DNA of 64,000 nucleotides from contig NZ_JAAAMU010000006.1 in NCBI RefSeq assembly GCF_009909195.1, forward strand, positions 124,001-188,000, given 5' to 3'. Numbering within the stretch: position 1 is the first letter of the stretch; the number at the start of each line of letters is the position of its first letter. Position numbers and translations under genes: made by a program. Of this stretch, positions 26,223 through 35,226 are shown in pieces. The notes below the pieces were generated by a model, which saw only the letters and a program-made list of their open reading frames with translations, did not search any database and was not told where the DNA came from. The DNA is from Paenibacillus sacheonensis. Its GTDB lineage: Bacteria > Bacillota > Bacilli > Paenibacillales > Paenibacillaceae.

Positions 26223-26260
26223 CAGAAAACCCGAACGGCAAGATCCGTTCGGGTTTTCTG
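26223..26260 (-). terminator. Terminator of the lpl-type operon
   Basis: A perfect 16-bp inverted repeat (CAGAAAACCCGAACGG at 26223-26238, complement at 26245-26260) with a 6-nt loop. It separates the permease/binding-protein operon from the yesMN genes. Confidence 0.9.
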
Positions 26261-26281
26261 GATGCCGATCACATGCCGGAC

Positions 26282-27799
26282 TTATTTGAAATAAGCGTCG
26301 ATTTGTTCTTGAGCCGCTTTCGTGATCGTATCCATGCCGGCAGCTTTCAGTTCCGTCATGATTTTCGGAATCGTTTTCTCCGGATCCGAAGCGCCCGTCA
26401 TCAGTTCATAACGGTATTTGTCCCATACGGCCTTCGTATTGGCCACTTCCGTGCTCAGCTTGCTGATATCCAGCGCGAAGCCGAGGGCAGTGGAGGACGT
26501 CGCTTGATCGTTCAGCTTGCGAACTTGATCCCATTGATCGACCGGAGCGCCTTTGGTCACGGCCAGGTCGAAGAACGTACCTTGTGTGTAAGCAGCCAGC
26601 GGCCACGTATCCGTTTTGCGCTCGATGACTTTCTCGCCGTCCACGCTGTCGTAGTCGACGCCCAGCTCGCCGAAGGCCAGCATGTTGCGCAGTTTCGGAT
26701 CGGTGTTGACCAATTGCAGGTATTTCAGCGCTTCGCTCTTGTATTTCGAGTTAGCCGAGATCGCGTTCAGCGAGCCTTGGATCGTGCTCGTCGTGTAGAT
26801 CGGGCCGAAGATTTGGAACATGTCGTACTTCGCTACGCCTTCGTTGATCTGCCAGCTTGCTTCCGCGCCGGGGAATGCTTGCGCCGCGAAGAACGGGCGG
26901 CCTTTGTCCGCTTCCGTCTTCGTCGGAGCGTCCGGGTTGATGATGCCGTCTTGGTACCATTTGTGCAGCAATTTCAGGCCGTCCATTACGTCCGGCTGTT
27001 CCAGCACGGAGACGACTTTGCGGGAAGCGTCGTCGACTTTCACGCCGATCGGCGGCAGACCCAGCGTCATGTCGTCGTAGCCGTTGAAGAAGCCGTTGAA
27101 GCCGTCGCCTTGCGTAAGCGGAAGCGGATAGAAGCTTTTGCCTTCGCCGGCCTTGATATCGTGAAGCGGTTTGTCGAGATCCGCCAACGACTTGATTTTG
27201 GTCGTATCGATCGCGTATTTCTGCACATACTTGTCATCGAATACCCAATACTGCGTCAATGAAGAGTCTTTATACGTTGGAACGGAATAGACTTTGCCGC
27301 CGACCTTCGTGCCATCCCAAACCTTCTCCGGGATAAGCTTGTAGAGATCGGGCGTCTCGCTTTGCACCAAGTCGGTTAGGTCCGCGAAAGCGCCCATGTT
27401 TACTTGTTGGTTGTACTTGCCGTTGTTCGTGAACATGATGTCGAACGGCTCGCCGGTGTTCACGATCGTATTGATCTTCGTGTCCCAATCGCCCCAGCTC
27501 GCTACCTTGATATCGACCTTCACGCCGATTTTCTCGGCCGTGTATTCGTTCATTGCCGCGATGGCTTTGTCGAAGTTCGCCGGCACTTGGCCGCCGATCG
27601 TCCACCATACCAGCGTAGGCACTTCGCCGGAAGCCGGCGCGTTCGCATTGGTTCCAGCGTTGGCGTTCGCATTGGCGTTCGTGTTGGCAGGCGCATTGCT
27701 TGACTCGGCATTGTTATTCGAGTTACCGCAGCCGGCAAGCGCGGTTGTCAGCAGCGCCGCGGCGCTGACGGCAACCAATTTTTTCTTTGTCTTGTTCAT
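26282..27799 (-). CDS. Carbohydrate ABC transporter substrate-binding lipoprotein
   Basis: The 505-residue lipoprotein has lipobox LAGC (Cys24), then an Asn/Ala-rich spacer (NANANANAGTNANAPAS) that tethers the domain. The mature part fits LplA-type binding proteins (VPTLVWWTIGGQVPANFDKAIAAMNEYTAEKIGVKV; SWGDWDTKINTIVNTGEPFDIMFTNNGKYNQQV). GGAGG lies 8 nt before ATG 27799; ATGs further upstream are too close to or beyond it. It follows the two permease genes, completing an importer that lacks its own ATPase, as is usual for this group, which shares MsmK/MsmX-type ATPases. Confidence 0.9.
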   Translation of the reverse strand: MNKTKKKLVAVSAAALLTTALAGCGNSNNNAESSNAPANTNANANANAGTNANAPASGEVPTLVWWTIGGQVPANFDKAIAAMNEYTAEKIGVKVDIKVASWGDWDTKINTIVNTGEPFDIMFTNNGKYNQQVNMGAFADLTDLVQSETPDLYKLIPEKVWDGTKVGGKVYSVPTYKDSSLTQYWVFDDKYVQKYAIDTTKIKSLADLDKPLHDIKAGEGKSFYPLPLTQGDGFNGFFNGYDDMTLGLPPIGVKVDDASRKVVSVLEQPDVMDGLKLLHKWYQDGIINPDAPTKTEADKGRPFFAAQAFPGAEASWQINEGVAKYDMFQIFGPIYTTSTIQGSLNAISANSKYKSEALKYLQLVNTDPKLRNMLAFGELGVDYDSVDGEKVIERKTDTWPLAAYTQGTFFDLAVTKGAPVDQWDQVRKLNDQATSSTALGFALDISKLSTEVANTKAVWDKYRYELMTGASDPEKTIPKIMTELKAAGMDTITKAAQEQIDAYFK

Positions 27800-27956
27800 G
27801 TACATTTCCTCCCTATAATTCTTACTGGTTCCCACCTTCAGCAATGTGCGGCGGGTATCATAAACGAGGCAGAGCCAGGTTTATTTCGGAAGTCCTTGTT
27901 ACCGGTGTAATTACGAAATGCATCTTGTTACCCTTTTTAATTATGAAGTGCTCCCG

Positions 27957-28886
27957 TTACCCTTTCACGGCGCCGACCGTCAGACCGGAAATAAAGTATT
28001 TCTGGAAGAACGGGTAGGCGACGGCGACGGGAACGACGATCACGATCGCCACGGCCATGCGCGCGGATTCCTTCGGCATGGTGGCGACAAGCTCCGCGTA
28101 GCTGATGCCCATGGTGGACGCGTTCTTCGCCAGGGCGTCGACGTTGCTCATCAAGCTGTTCAGCAGCGCCTGCAGCGAGTACAGGTCCTGGTTGTTGATG
28201 TACAGCATGGATTGGAACCAATCGTTCCAATACGAGAAGCAGAGGAACAATCCGATGGTAGCCAGTACCGGCAGCGAGATCGGCAGCACGATCGAGAAGA
28301 AGATGCGCAGCTGGCTCGAGCCGTCGATCTCGGCGGATTCGATCAGGGCATCCGGAATGGTGCTCCTGAAGAAGGTTTTGCAGATAATGACGTTGAAGGA
28401 CGAGACGGCCAGCGGCAGAATAAGCGCCCATACCGTATCCTTCAAGCCCAGCAAATTCGAGTTGATGTAGTAGCTGGACACCAAGCCGCCGTTGAACACC
28501 ATCGGGATGAAGACGATCCAGGTCAGCAGCCCTTTGAGCTTGTAATTCGGCCTGGAGAGCGCGTAGCCCATCGTCGTCGTAAGGATGACGCCGAGTATGG
28601 TGCCGACGCCGGTCACGAGCACGGAGATGCCGAGCGCTTTCGTGATCATGGCGCCTTGCTGCGCGATATAACGGTACGCGTCTCCGGAGAATGCCGCCGG
28701 GAAAATATGGTATCCGCTGCTGCGAATCGAATCTTCGCTCGTCAGCGATATGGACAGCACCACCAGGACGGGGATGAGGCAAAGCAGCGCCAGGATGATA
28801 AAGATTAGATTGAAAACAACGTTCGTGCCGGTTCCGATCCGGTTGAATTTATCCAGACCCGATTCGTATTTCGCTTTCGTAGACAT
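27957..28886 (-). CDS. Carbohydrate ABC transporter permease, LplC/YtcP type
   Basis: The 309-residue inner-membrane permease has six predicted helices and the EAA loop motif ESAEIDGSSQLRIFFSIVLPISLPVLATIGLF (about residues 195-225) that docks the ATPase. The N-terminus KFNRIGTGTNVVFNLIFIILALLCLIPVLVVLSISLT is typical of LplC. It lies 16 bp after the LplB-type gene and shares its transcript. GGGAGGAAGCCAGAT precedes ATG. Confidence 0.92.
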   Translation of the reverse strand: MSTKAKYESGLDKFNRIGTGTNVVFNLIFIILALLCLIPVLVVLSISLTSEDSIRSSGYHIFPAAFSGDAYRYIAQQGAMITKALGISVLVTGVGTILGVILTTTMGYALSRPNYKLKGLLTWIVFIPMVFNGGLVSSYYINSNLLGLKDTVWALILPLAVSSFNVIICKTFFRSTIPDALIESAEIDGSSQLRIFFSIVLPISLPVLATIGLFLCFSYWNDWFQSMLYINNQDLYSLQALLNSLMSNVDALAKNASTMGISYAELVATMPKESARMAVAIVIVVPVAVAYPFFQKYFISGLTVGAVKG

Positions 28887-28902
28887 ATCTGGCTTCCTCC
28901 CT

Positions 28903-29847
28903 TTACATCATTGCGCTCTCTCGGTCTACGCGACGAACGACCCAGTTGGCAATCAGAATGGTCACACAACCCATCACGGATTGTACGAATGCGGAAGCCG
29001 AAGCCATGCCTACCGTAGCGGTCTTAAGCTGCTTGTACACGAGAACGTCGATGGTCGTCGCTACGTTGAACAGCGAGTTGGAATCCCGCGGCACTTGGAA
29101 GAACAGCCCGAAATCCGTGTAGAAAATGCGACCGACGGCCAAAATGAACATCATGACGATAACCAGCTTCATCAGCGGAAGCGTAATGTATCTGGCCTGC
29201 TGCCACTTGGAAGCGCCGTCGATGACTGCGGCTTCGTAGTACGTGCTGTCGATGCCGGTGATCGTCGCCAAGTAGACGACCATGCCGTAGCCGAGGCCTT
29301 TCCAGACGTTCATGAACACGAGGAAGTACGGCCAATATTTCGGTTCCATGTACCAGTTCACGGGATCCTTGCCCAAGCTGCCCAGGAACTGATTGGCGAT
29401 CCCTTTATCGAAGCTCAGGAACGCCCAAGCGACGGCGGAGACGACGACCCAGGATAAGAAGTAAGGCAGGAACATCATCGTTTGATACATTTTTCCGGCC
29501 TTGCCGCTGTGCAGCTGGCCGATCATCAGGGCCAATGTAACCGGTACCAAAATACCCAAAATGATAAAGATCAAATTATAGCCGAGCGTGTTGCGAATGA
29601 CGACCCATGCGTCGTTCGACTTGAACAGAAACTCGAAGTTTTTGAAGCCGGACCATTTGCTGTGGATGACATTGCTCAGGAAGCCCCCGTGGATCTTGAA
29701 ATCCTTAAAGGCGATAATGAGGCCGAACATCGGCAGGAAACAGAACAAGATGTACCAGATCGTTGTCGGTAAAGCCAGAAGCGTGAGTTCGGTATCTTGC
29801 GTGCGCCAGCGCGTACGCCAGCGTTTTCGCCCGCTCTTCGTGTCCAT
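28903..29847 (-). CDS. Carbohydrate ABC transporter permease, LplB type
   Basis: The 314-residue permease has six helices, the LplB-like opening LLALPTTIWYILFCFLPMFGLIIAFKDFKI, and EAA loop YEAAVIDGASKWQQARYITLPLMK. It is the first gene of the operon (LplB, LplC, binding protein). AAGGAG is 8 nt before ATG 29847 (MDTKSGRKRWRTRWR); a GTG at 29856 falls inside the Shine-Dalgarno and is rejected. A cre-like site lies 34 bp upstream of the start. Confidence 0.92.
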   Translation of the reverse strand: MDTKSGRKRWRTRWRTQDTELTLLALPTTIWYILFCFLPMFGLIIAFKDFKIHGGFLSNVIHSKWSGFKNFEFLFKSNDAWVVIRNTLGYNLIFIILGILVPVTLALMIGQLHSGKAGKMYQTMMFLPYFLSWVVVSAVAWAFLSFDKGIANQFLGSLGKDPVNWYMEPKYWPYFLVFMNVWKGLGYGMVVYLATITGIDSTYYEAAVIDGASKWQQARYITLPLMKLVIVMMFILAVGRIFYTDFGLFFQVPRDSNSLFNVATTIDVLVYKQLKTATVGMASASAFVQSVMGCVTILIANWVVRRVDRESAMM

Positions 29848-29881
29848 GTTAGCCACTCCTTACGTTTGTTCATATTCAGTG

Positions 29882-29895
29882 TGTACACGCTTTCA
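29882..29895 (-). promoter_or_regulatory. cre-like site (CcpA) upstream of the lpl-type operon
   Basis: Read on the minus strand the site is TGAAAGCGTGTACA, 13 of 14 positions of the consensus TGWNANCGNTNWCA. Its position just upstream of the first gene suggests carbon catabolite control. Confidence 0.4.
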
Positions 29896-30155
29896 GATTC
29901 CGGTAAGATCGAGGGCCGGCGTTCATGCAGCGTTCGAACCGCCCCGATCCGGATTGCGCGGTTACAGCGCTCAAGTAAGCGGTATGCCCAACGGGGCTCA
30001 TCCAACTTTTGTCGCGAATTCCATATACAGCGTCATCAATTCGTGCTTCTTGATGTTATTGTAAAGAATCCGGGCGGCCTCATTCTAGACAACAAACATG
30101 AGACCGCAGTCAACAAACGTTAGGTTTATAGGAATAAAGTTGGAGAAAGCCAATA

Positions 30156-30202
30156 AAAAAGAAGCCTCCGCTGCCGTAATTCGACAGTTCGAAGGCTTCT
30201 TT
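30156..30202 (-). terminator. Terminator of the TetM-like gene
   Basis: AAAGAAGCCTCC and GAAGGCTTCTTT pair with one mismatch; the minus-strand product ends in a T run (A6 at 30155-30160 on plus). Confidence 0.7.
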
Positions 30203-30252
30203 CGGTCATGGTTGGAAACAATTCCTTACAATAGAAATGTGGAGAACGAAGG

Positions 30253-32208
30253 CTATAAGAGATGCATTTTCTCTTCCGCTTCCTCCCACGGCACCGTATA
30301 CCCATGGCCCTTGGCGCAAAAAATCGATGACGAGCTGTACAGCGGGTCCGCGTCTTTGCGGTAACCGCGCTGCTCGATCACCTCGCGTTCGTTATGGCAG
30401 CGCTCGTAACCGCCGAAGGTCAGACGAACCATGCCTCTGCCATGCGTAAACGAAGCCAGCTCCTTGCTGTAGTCCATGAACGTGGCGACGGGAACTTGAC
30501 CCGTGATGACTGCATGGGCGGCCGTCGTCTGCGGCGGGTCGAATCGCCCGGAGGCCCGTTCGATATCGGACAGCACCCTGCCCATATCGTCGATCTCGAC
30601 TTTGATCTTATACGCGTAATAGGGCTCGAGCAGCACGTTCTCCGCTTTCTCCAAGCCTTGCCGCAAGGCACGGAAGGTCGCTTCGCGAAAATCGCCGCCG
30701 TGCGTATGCTCGTTGTGCGCGCCGCCCTTCAGCAGCGTAATCCGGATATCGGTGAGCGGCATTCCCGTTAACAGCCCGTGATGGTCGCGCTCGTAGAGAT
30801 GCGTCTTGACGAGATTTTGATTGCCCGCGCTTAGATCGCTCGCGTGGCAGGCATTCGCGAACGTGATTCCGCTGCCCCGCTCCCCCGGTTCCAGGCGCAG
30901 ATGCACTTCGGCATAATGCTTGAGCGGCTCGAAGTGCCCGTAGCCGTTCACCGCGGACGCGATCGTTTCTTTATACAGAATTTCCGGTCTGCCGAAGGAG
31001 ACGGCGATCTGGAATCGTTCGCTCACCAGCTGCTCCAGCACTTCAAGCTGAATAAGGCCCATCACGTGGATGTGGATTTCCTGCAGGCTTTCCTCCCAGA
31101 CGACGTTCAAGGAAGGGTCTTCGGCATTCAGGATTCGAAAGGCTCCCAGTACGTCCTTCACGTTCAGGGAATCCGCAAATTCCACCTTCGACGTCAACGT
31201 CGGCACCAGCTCGTAGACCAGCTTGTCCGAATAGATGCCCAGACCTTGGCCTGCCTCTGCGCCCGACAGTCCGGTCACCGCGAACAAATCACCGGCCGAG
31301 ACCTGGTCGACGGCATGCATTTTGCTCCCGTTGACGATGAGAATCCGGGTCGCTTTCTCGCAAACGCGAACCTCCCCGCTGTCATAGCACAATTCGTCGC
31401 GAACCTTGAGCGTTCCGCTTAACGCCTTGACGTAGGTCAAGCGCACGCCTTTCGGATCATGGCGAATTTTATAGATGCGTCCCCCGAAGGGCGTCCCATC
31501 GTCATAGTCGACGGTCGCCAGCCGATGAAGCTGATCCATGAATTCGATCACGCCGACATCCTGCAGGGCGGAGCCGCTCGCGCAAGGAAAGAGCCGATGT
31601 CCGCGAATCTGCGCCTGCAGCGTCCGCAGCCAGAAGGCCTGGTCTCCCGTACCCGCCAGAAACGTTTCCAATAACGACTCGTCCCGCTCCGCCATGAATT
31701 CCAACAATCCTTCTCCTACGATGCCGTCCGCGAAGCTGCCGGTCAGCATGCAGACATCCGCCGTCAGGTGCATGCGAATGTCCTCGGTCACGCGTTCAAC
31801 GTCCGCGCCGACCCGATCGGTCTTATTGATGAAGAAGAACGTCGGAATGCGATGCTTATGAAGCAGCTGCCAGACCGTCTCGGTGTGGCTCTGAATGCCT
31901 TCCACCGCGCTGATGACGAGAATCGCGGCATCCATCACTTGGACCGCCCGTTCCATCTCCGGCGAGAAGTCGACGTGACCCGGCGTATCGATCAGATAAT
32001 AGGTCGCCCCTTTATACGTCATGACCGCCTGATCCGCGAACACCGTGATGCCTCTGGCCCGTTCGATATCATGACTGTCGAGGTAGGCGTCCTTGTGATC
32101 GACCCTGCCCCGCTCCCGAATGCTGTTCGTATGGTAAAGCAGCTGCTCGGCAAACGTGGTCTTCCCCGCATCCACGTGAGCGAACAGACCAATGGTTGTA
32201 GGTTTCAT
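30253..32208 (-). CDS. TetM/TetO-like ribosomal-protection-type translational GTPase
   Basis: The 651-residue protein is an EF-G-like GTPase of the TetM class. G1 is AHVDAGKTT (residues about 10-18), G3 is DTPGHVDF, and G4 is NKTDR. Domain II/III and the C-terminal domain (ITLLKGGAHNEHTHGGDFREATFRALRQGLEKAENVLLEPYYAYKI) follow the TetM plan. Acquired TetM proteins release tetracycline from the ribosome; many soil Firmicutes carry chromosomal homologues of uncertain role, and the base composition here matches the surroundings, so recent acquisition is unlikely. AAGGGG precedes ATG 32208. It is divergent, by 216 bp, from the KAS III fusion operon. Confidence 0.88.
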   Translation of the reverse strand: MKPTTIGLFAHVDAGKTTFAEQLLYHTNSIRERGRVDHKDAYLDSHDIERARGITVFADQAVMTYKGATYYLIDTPGHVDFSPEMERAVQVMDAAILVISAVEGIQSHTETVWQLLHKHRIPTFFFINKTDRVGADVERVTEDIRMHLTADVCMLTGSFADGIVGEGLLEFMAERDESLLETFLAGTGDQAFWLRTLQAQIRGHRLFPCASGSALQDVGVIEFMDQLHRLATVDYDDGTPFGGRIYKIRHDPKGVRLTYVKALSGTLKVRDELCYDSGEVRVCEKATRILIVNGSKMHAVDQVSAGDLFAVTGLSGAEAGQGLGIYSDKLVYELVPTLTSKVEFADSLNVKDVLGAFRILNAEDPSLNVVWEESLQEIHIHVMGLIQLEVLEQLVSERFQIAVSFGRPEILYKETIASAVNGYGHFEPLKHYAEVHLRLEPGERGSGITFANACHASDLSAGNQNLVKTHLYERDHHGLLTGMPLTDIRITLLKGGAHNEHTHGGDFREATFRALRQGLEKAENVLLEPYYAYKIKVEIDDMGRVLSDIERASGRFDPPQTTAAHAVITGQVPVATFMDYSKELASFTHGRGMVRLTFGGYERCHNEREVIEQRGYRKDADPLYSSSSIFCAKGHGYTVPWEEAEEKMHLL

Positions 32209-32424
32209 CGTATCCCCTTGATTTCGTTATGTCTTGGCTTGCCTGCAACTATCCTAACATAGTCATGGACGATGTTCATGAAACATTTCGCGGTCCCGAT
32301 CGTCTCTTAGCGGTCGCACCCATGCTCCACATGCAGGTACCAGAACAATTTAGTACTAGGCATTCAACCTCATATAGCCGATGATAGAGCATAGTATACA
32401 AATTTTCCATAAAGGAGAATTGCT

Positions 32425-34293
32425 ATGAATGCCGTTTATATAACCAGCATCGGGAAGTTCCTGCCCGGCGCGCCCATCGGTAACGACGCTATCGAAGCCT
32501 ATCTCGGGCAGATCGGCGGAAAAAGCTCGAAAGCCATGCGGCGCGTGCTGGACCAAAATAAGATCCGCACCCGTTATTACGCCATCGATACCGATCAGAA
32601 GAGTCTCTATTCCAATGCGGAGATGGCTGCCCATGCGATTCGCGATTCGCTGGAACGGAATCACGACGATCTCGCCGATCGCATCGACTTCTTGGCCGTC
32701 GGCACGACGCAGGGCGATCTGCTGGTTCCCGGGTTTGCCAGCATGGTTCACGCGGAGACCCGCCTGCCCGCCATGGAAATCGCAACGCATCACGGCGTCT
32801 GCGGCAGCGGCATGCAGGCGATCAAGAATGCCTTCCTCCAGGTGCAGTCCGGGGAGAAGAAAGCCGCCGTCTCTTGTGCCAGCGAGTTCTCCAGCCGCGT
32901 CTTCAAGCACACCCGCTTCGAGGCGCAGGCCAAATTCATGGACCATGCGATTCCGTTCGATACGGACTTCCTTCGCTTCATGCTGTCCGATGGCGCCGGT
33001 GCAGCCGTGCTCCAGCATAAACCGAGCGATCAGGGGCTGTCCCTCCGCATCGAATGGATCGACAACAAGTCGTACGCCAATCTCTACGATACCTGCATGT
33101 ATGCGGGCATGAATAAAGACGCCGGCGCGGAAAGTCAGCCCGGCTGGCTCGATTATGCATCCATCCATGAAGCGGCAAACGACGGAGCCATTAATTTGAA
33201 GCAGGACATCCGCCTCGTCAACGAAATGCCGAAGGTCGGCGTGAACCGGTTCTTCGAGCTCGTGGACGAAGGAAAAGTGAATCCGTCCGACATCGATTGG
33301 ATGGTGTGCCACTACTCGTCCCATTATTTCCGCGAAGAGATCTTCCGGCTCATGCAGCTTGGCGGGATGACCATTCCCGAAGACAGATGGTTTACGAACC
33401 TCTATACGAAGGGCAATACGGGCGCCGCTTCGATCTATATCATGCTGGAGGAACTGTTCAACGAAGGGCATCTGAAACCGGGCGAGAAGGTGCTCTGCAT
33501 GGTGCCGGAGAGCGGAAGATTTCAGACCTCGTATATGCTGTTGACGGTCGTCGGCACAGAGAGCAGGATCGTCGCCGACGCCATGGAGCGTCAGCCCGAA
33601 GCACCGCATTTGGACTACGACGCATCCAACTCGGTTCAGTCCCATCTGGTGCGGAAGCTGGTCAACGTATGGATCGATTTTGAACAAAAGCTTGCTCGCG
33701 TGCCAATCATTCATAAGCTGTATCGGGGCAAATTCACGTTGGACGATTACAAGCTGCTCATGGAGAACATTCGGCAGCAGGTCATCGACGGGTCCCAGTG
33801 GATCGCGCGCGCGGCCTCCTACATCGCGATCGAGCATATCGAGCTGCGCTCGATGTTTATCGCCCATGCCCGCGACGAGCATCGCGATTTTCAAATGCTG
33901 GAACGCAATTACGCGGCCGTGGGAGGGGATCTGGCAGTCATTCAATCCGGGGAGAAAAACATCGGCAGCGAGGCGCTGTCCGCCTACCTGTTCCAACGGG
34001 CAAGCCGGGAGAATCCGGTTGATCTGATGGGCGCGATGTGGATTATCGAGGGTCTCGGATGCCGCATGGCGAGGCATTGGGGCGAGGCGATCCGCGACCA
34101 GCTCCGCTTGAACGACGATCAGGTTTCCTTCCTGCTCTATCACAGCGACTCGGACGAGAAGCATTTCGAGCGTCTCGAGGCCGGCATTCAGCATCCGATG
34201 CTTACGATGGCGCTTGCCGAGCGGATCGTAAAAACCGCGAAAACGACAGCACGGCTGTACTTATTACAGTTAGAGGAGCTGGGCAACGTATGA
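32425..34293 (+). CDS. Fusion: KAS III-type ketosynthase plus haem-oxygenase-like diiron oxidase domain
   Basis: The 622-residue protein joins two enzymes. Residues about 1-375 form a 3-oxoacyl-ACP-synthase-III thiolase fold with the full Cys-His-Asn set: C126 in HHGVCGSGMQ, H296 in VCHYSSHYF and N331 in KGNTGAAS. Residues about 400-622 are all-helical with metal-ligand-like residues E470, H481, E485/H486 (ARDEHRDF), E542 (IIEGLGCRMARH) and H573/D577/H580 (YHSDSDEKHFERL), the pattern of TenA-like, iron-containing HDO oxidases (UndA/SznF fold). I recall StlD/DarB-type ketosynthases as relatives, but from memory only. No signal peptide is present. AAAGGAGAATTGCT precedes ATG. It overlaps the next gene by ATGA. 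It probably makes a modified beta-keto lipid or aryl-polyene-like metabolite; the reaction is unknown. Confidence 0.8.
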   Translation: MNAVYITSIGKFLPGAPIGNDAIEAYLGQIGGKSSKAMRRVLDQNKIRTRYYAIDTDQKSLYSNAEMAAHAIRDSLERNHDDLADRIDFLAVGTTQGDLLVPGFASMVHAETRLPAMEIATHHGVCGSGMQAIKNAFLQVQSGEKKAAVSCASEFSSRVFKHTRFEAQAKFMDHAIPFDTDFLRFMLSDGAGAAVLQHKPSDQGLSLRIEWIDNKSYANLYDTCMYAGMNKDAGAESQPGWLDYASIHEAANDGAINLKQDIRLVNEMPKVGVNRFFELVDEGKVNPSDIDWMVCHYSSHYFREEIFRLMQLGGMTIPEDRWFTNLYTKGNTGAASIYIMLEELFNEGHLKPGEKVLCMVPESGRFQTSYMLLTVVGTESRIVADAMERQPEAPHLDYDASNSVQSHLVRKLVNVWIDFEQKLARVPIIHKLYRGKFTLDDYKLLMENIRQQVIDGSQWIARAASYIAIEHIELRSMFIAHARDEHRDFQMLERNYAAVGGDLAVIQSGEKNIGSEALSAYLFQRASRENPVDLMGAMWIIEGLGCRMARHWGEAIRDQLRLNDDQVSFLLYHSDSDEKHFERLEAGIQHPMLTMALAERIVKTAKTTARLYLLQLEELGNV

Positions 34294-35165
34294 GCCGGTC
34301 CGATTATTTCAAGAACATGCCGCACGACAAGCAGAACCCGAATCCGTTCCTGGCGATCTACCTGGACCAAAGCATCCCGTTCAACGAAGAAGCGAAGGCC
34401 TCGTACCTAAAGGACTGCTCGAGCAAATCCAGGCAATTCGTGCTTCCGATCTTGAGGCCGCTGTCCCGGCTGATGATCATTCTGTTCCAAATCTACAAAA
34501 TCATCGTCCCGAAAGCATTCACGTCCTCCAAATTACTGCATCGTTTCTTGTATTGGGGCATGAAGACCTTCGTGAGCCCGGACGCCAACTTTATGATTCT
34601 CCGTCACTTTTATCTCGGTTCCGAGATTCTGCAGTTCATCCGGGACAACATTCCCGGCGTCCAGATCGAGATGAATCCGCTGAAACCGATGAATCTCGAG
34701 CCGGTCAAGGACGATTTATTTCTCGTTCACGACCTCAACTTATACAATTTCATCATCAATCTGAATATCCAAATCCGCGAGAATAACATCGAAGTGACCA
34801 AGCAGGAACGGCTTCGTTTCGATGCCATCACTTCGTCCCCCATTCCGATCGAACGGATGCCCGATCGGTGGACCAACAAGCTCGATCTGATGACGGCGAT
34901 CGAGTGCTTCACGCCGGTCTATCAGTTTTTCTTGACCGATAACGACTTTTGGCGGGCCACGAACTCCTTGCAGCTCGATGAGACGATCGGCATTTTGGCC
35001 TCCAAGCTGATCGGCAGCAACGACAGGCTGGCCTTGATCAACAACAAGCACCCGATGGTGCCGCTCTCCACGCTTCGGGCCGGATTCCGGCTCGTGCTTC
35101 ACGGACTCGCGACCGAGCAGCTCCACGCGCTGCTCGTGGAGTTGAAAAACAAACAGGCTGCTTAA
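34290..35165 (+). CDS. Unknown protein coupled to the KAS III-oxidase fusion
   Basis: The 291-residue protein starts within an ATGA overlap with the fusion gene, so the two are translationally coupled; GAGGAG lies about 11 nt upstream. It begins MSRSDYFKNMPHDKQNPNPF, has one hydrophobic amphipathic stretch (FVLPILRPLSRLMIILFQIYKIIV, about residues 50-73) and is otherwise soluble and helical. Aromatic- and Asn-rich segments (FLVHDLNLYNFIINLNIQIREN; ECFTPVYQFFLTDNDFWRATNSLQLDETIG) contain His/Asp/Glu residues that might bind metal, but no known motif is clear. I do not recognise the family. The strict coupling suggests a partner, membrane-associated accessory or downstream enzyme for the fusion product. 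Confidence 0.8.
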   Translation: MSRSDYFKNMPHDKQNPNPFLAIYLDQSIPFNEEAKASYLKDCSSKSRQFVLPILRPLSRLMIILFQIYKIIVPKAFTSSKLLHRFLYWGMKTFVSPDANFMILRHFYLGSEILQFIRDNIPGVQIEMNPLKPMNLEPVKDDLFLVHDLNLYNFIINLNIQIRENNIEVTKQERLRFDAITSSPIPIERMPDRWTNKLDLMTAIECFTPVYQFFLTDNDFWRATNSLQLDETIGILASKLIGSNDRLALINNKHPMVPLSTLRAGFRLVLHGLATEQLHALLVELKNKQAA

Positions 35166-35181
35166 CGGCAGCCTGTTTGTT
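35148..35181 (+). terminator. Terminator of the fusion operon
   Basis: A perfect 14-bp stem (AACAAACAGGCTGC and complement) with a 6-nt loop that contains the TAA stop codon of the upstream gene; TTCTTG follows. Confidence 0.85.
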
Positions 35182-35226
35182 CTTGATCGGGGTATGGTCA
35201 GGAGCGCGGTCCGGTTGGTTAACGCG

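Larger units (their letters stand above)
29848..30252. other. Gene-free region upstream of the lpl-type operon
   Basis: 405 bp between the lplB-type start and the end of the TetM-like gene. It carries a cre-like site (29882-29895) and a terminator hairpin (30156-30202); nothing else is recognised. Confidence 0.6.

Noticed and set aside
30253-32208. Acquired tetracycline-resistance determinant
   Set aside because: Codon use and GC content match the neighbours and no mobile element, leader peptide or transposon end is seen.
32356-34194. 612-residue minus-strand frame opposite the KAS III fusion
   Set aside because: Antisense shadow of a strongly supported gene; no recognisable domain and no ribosome binding site.
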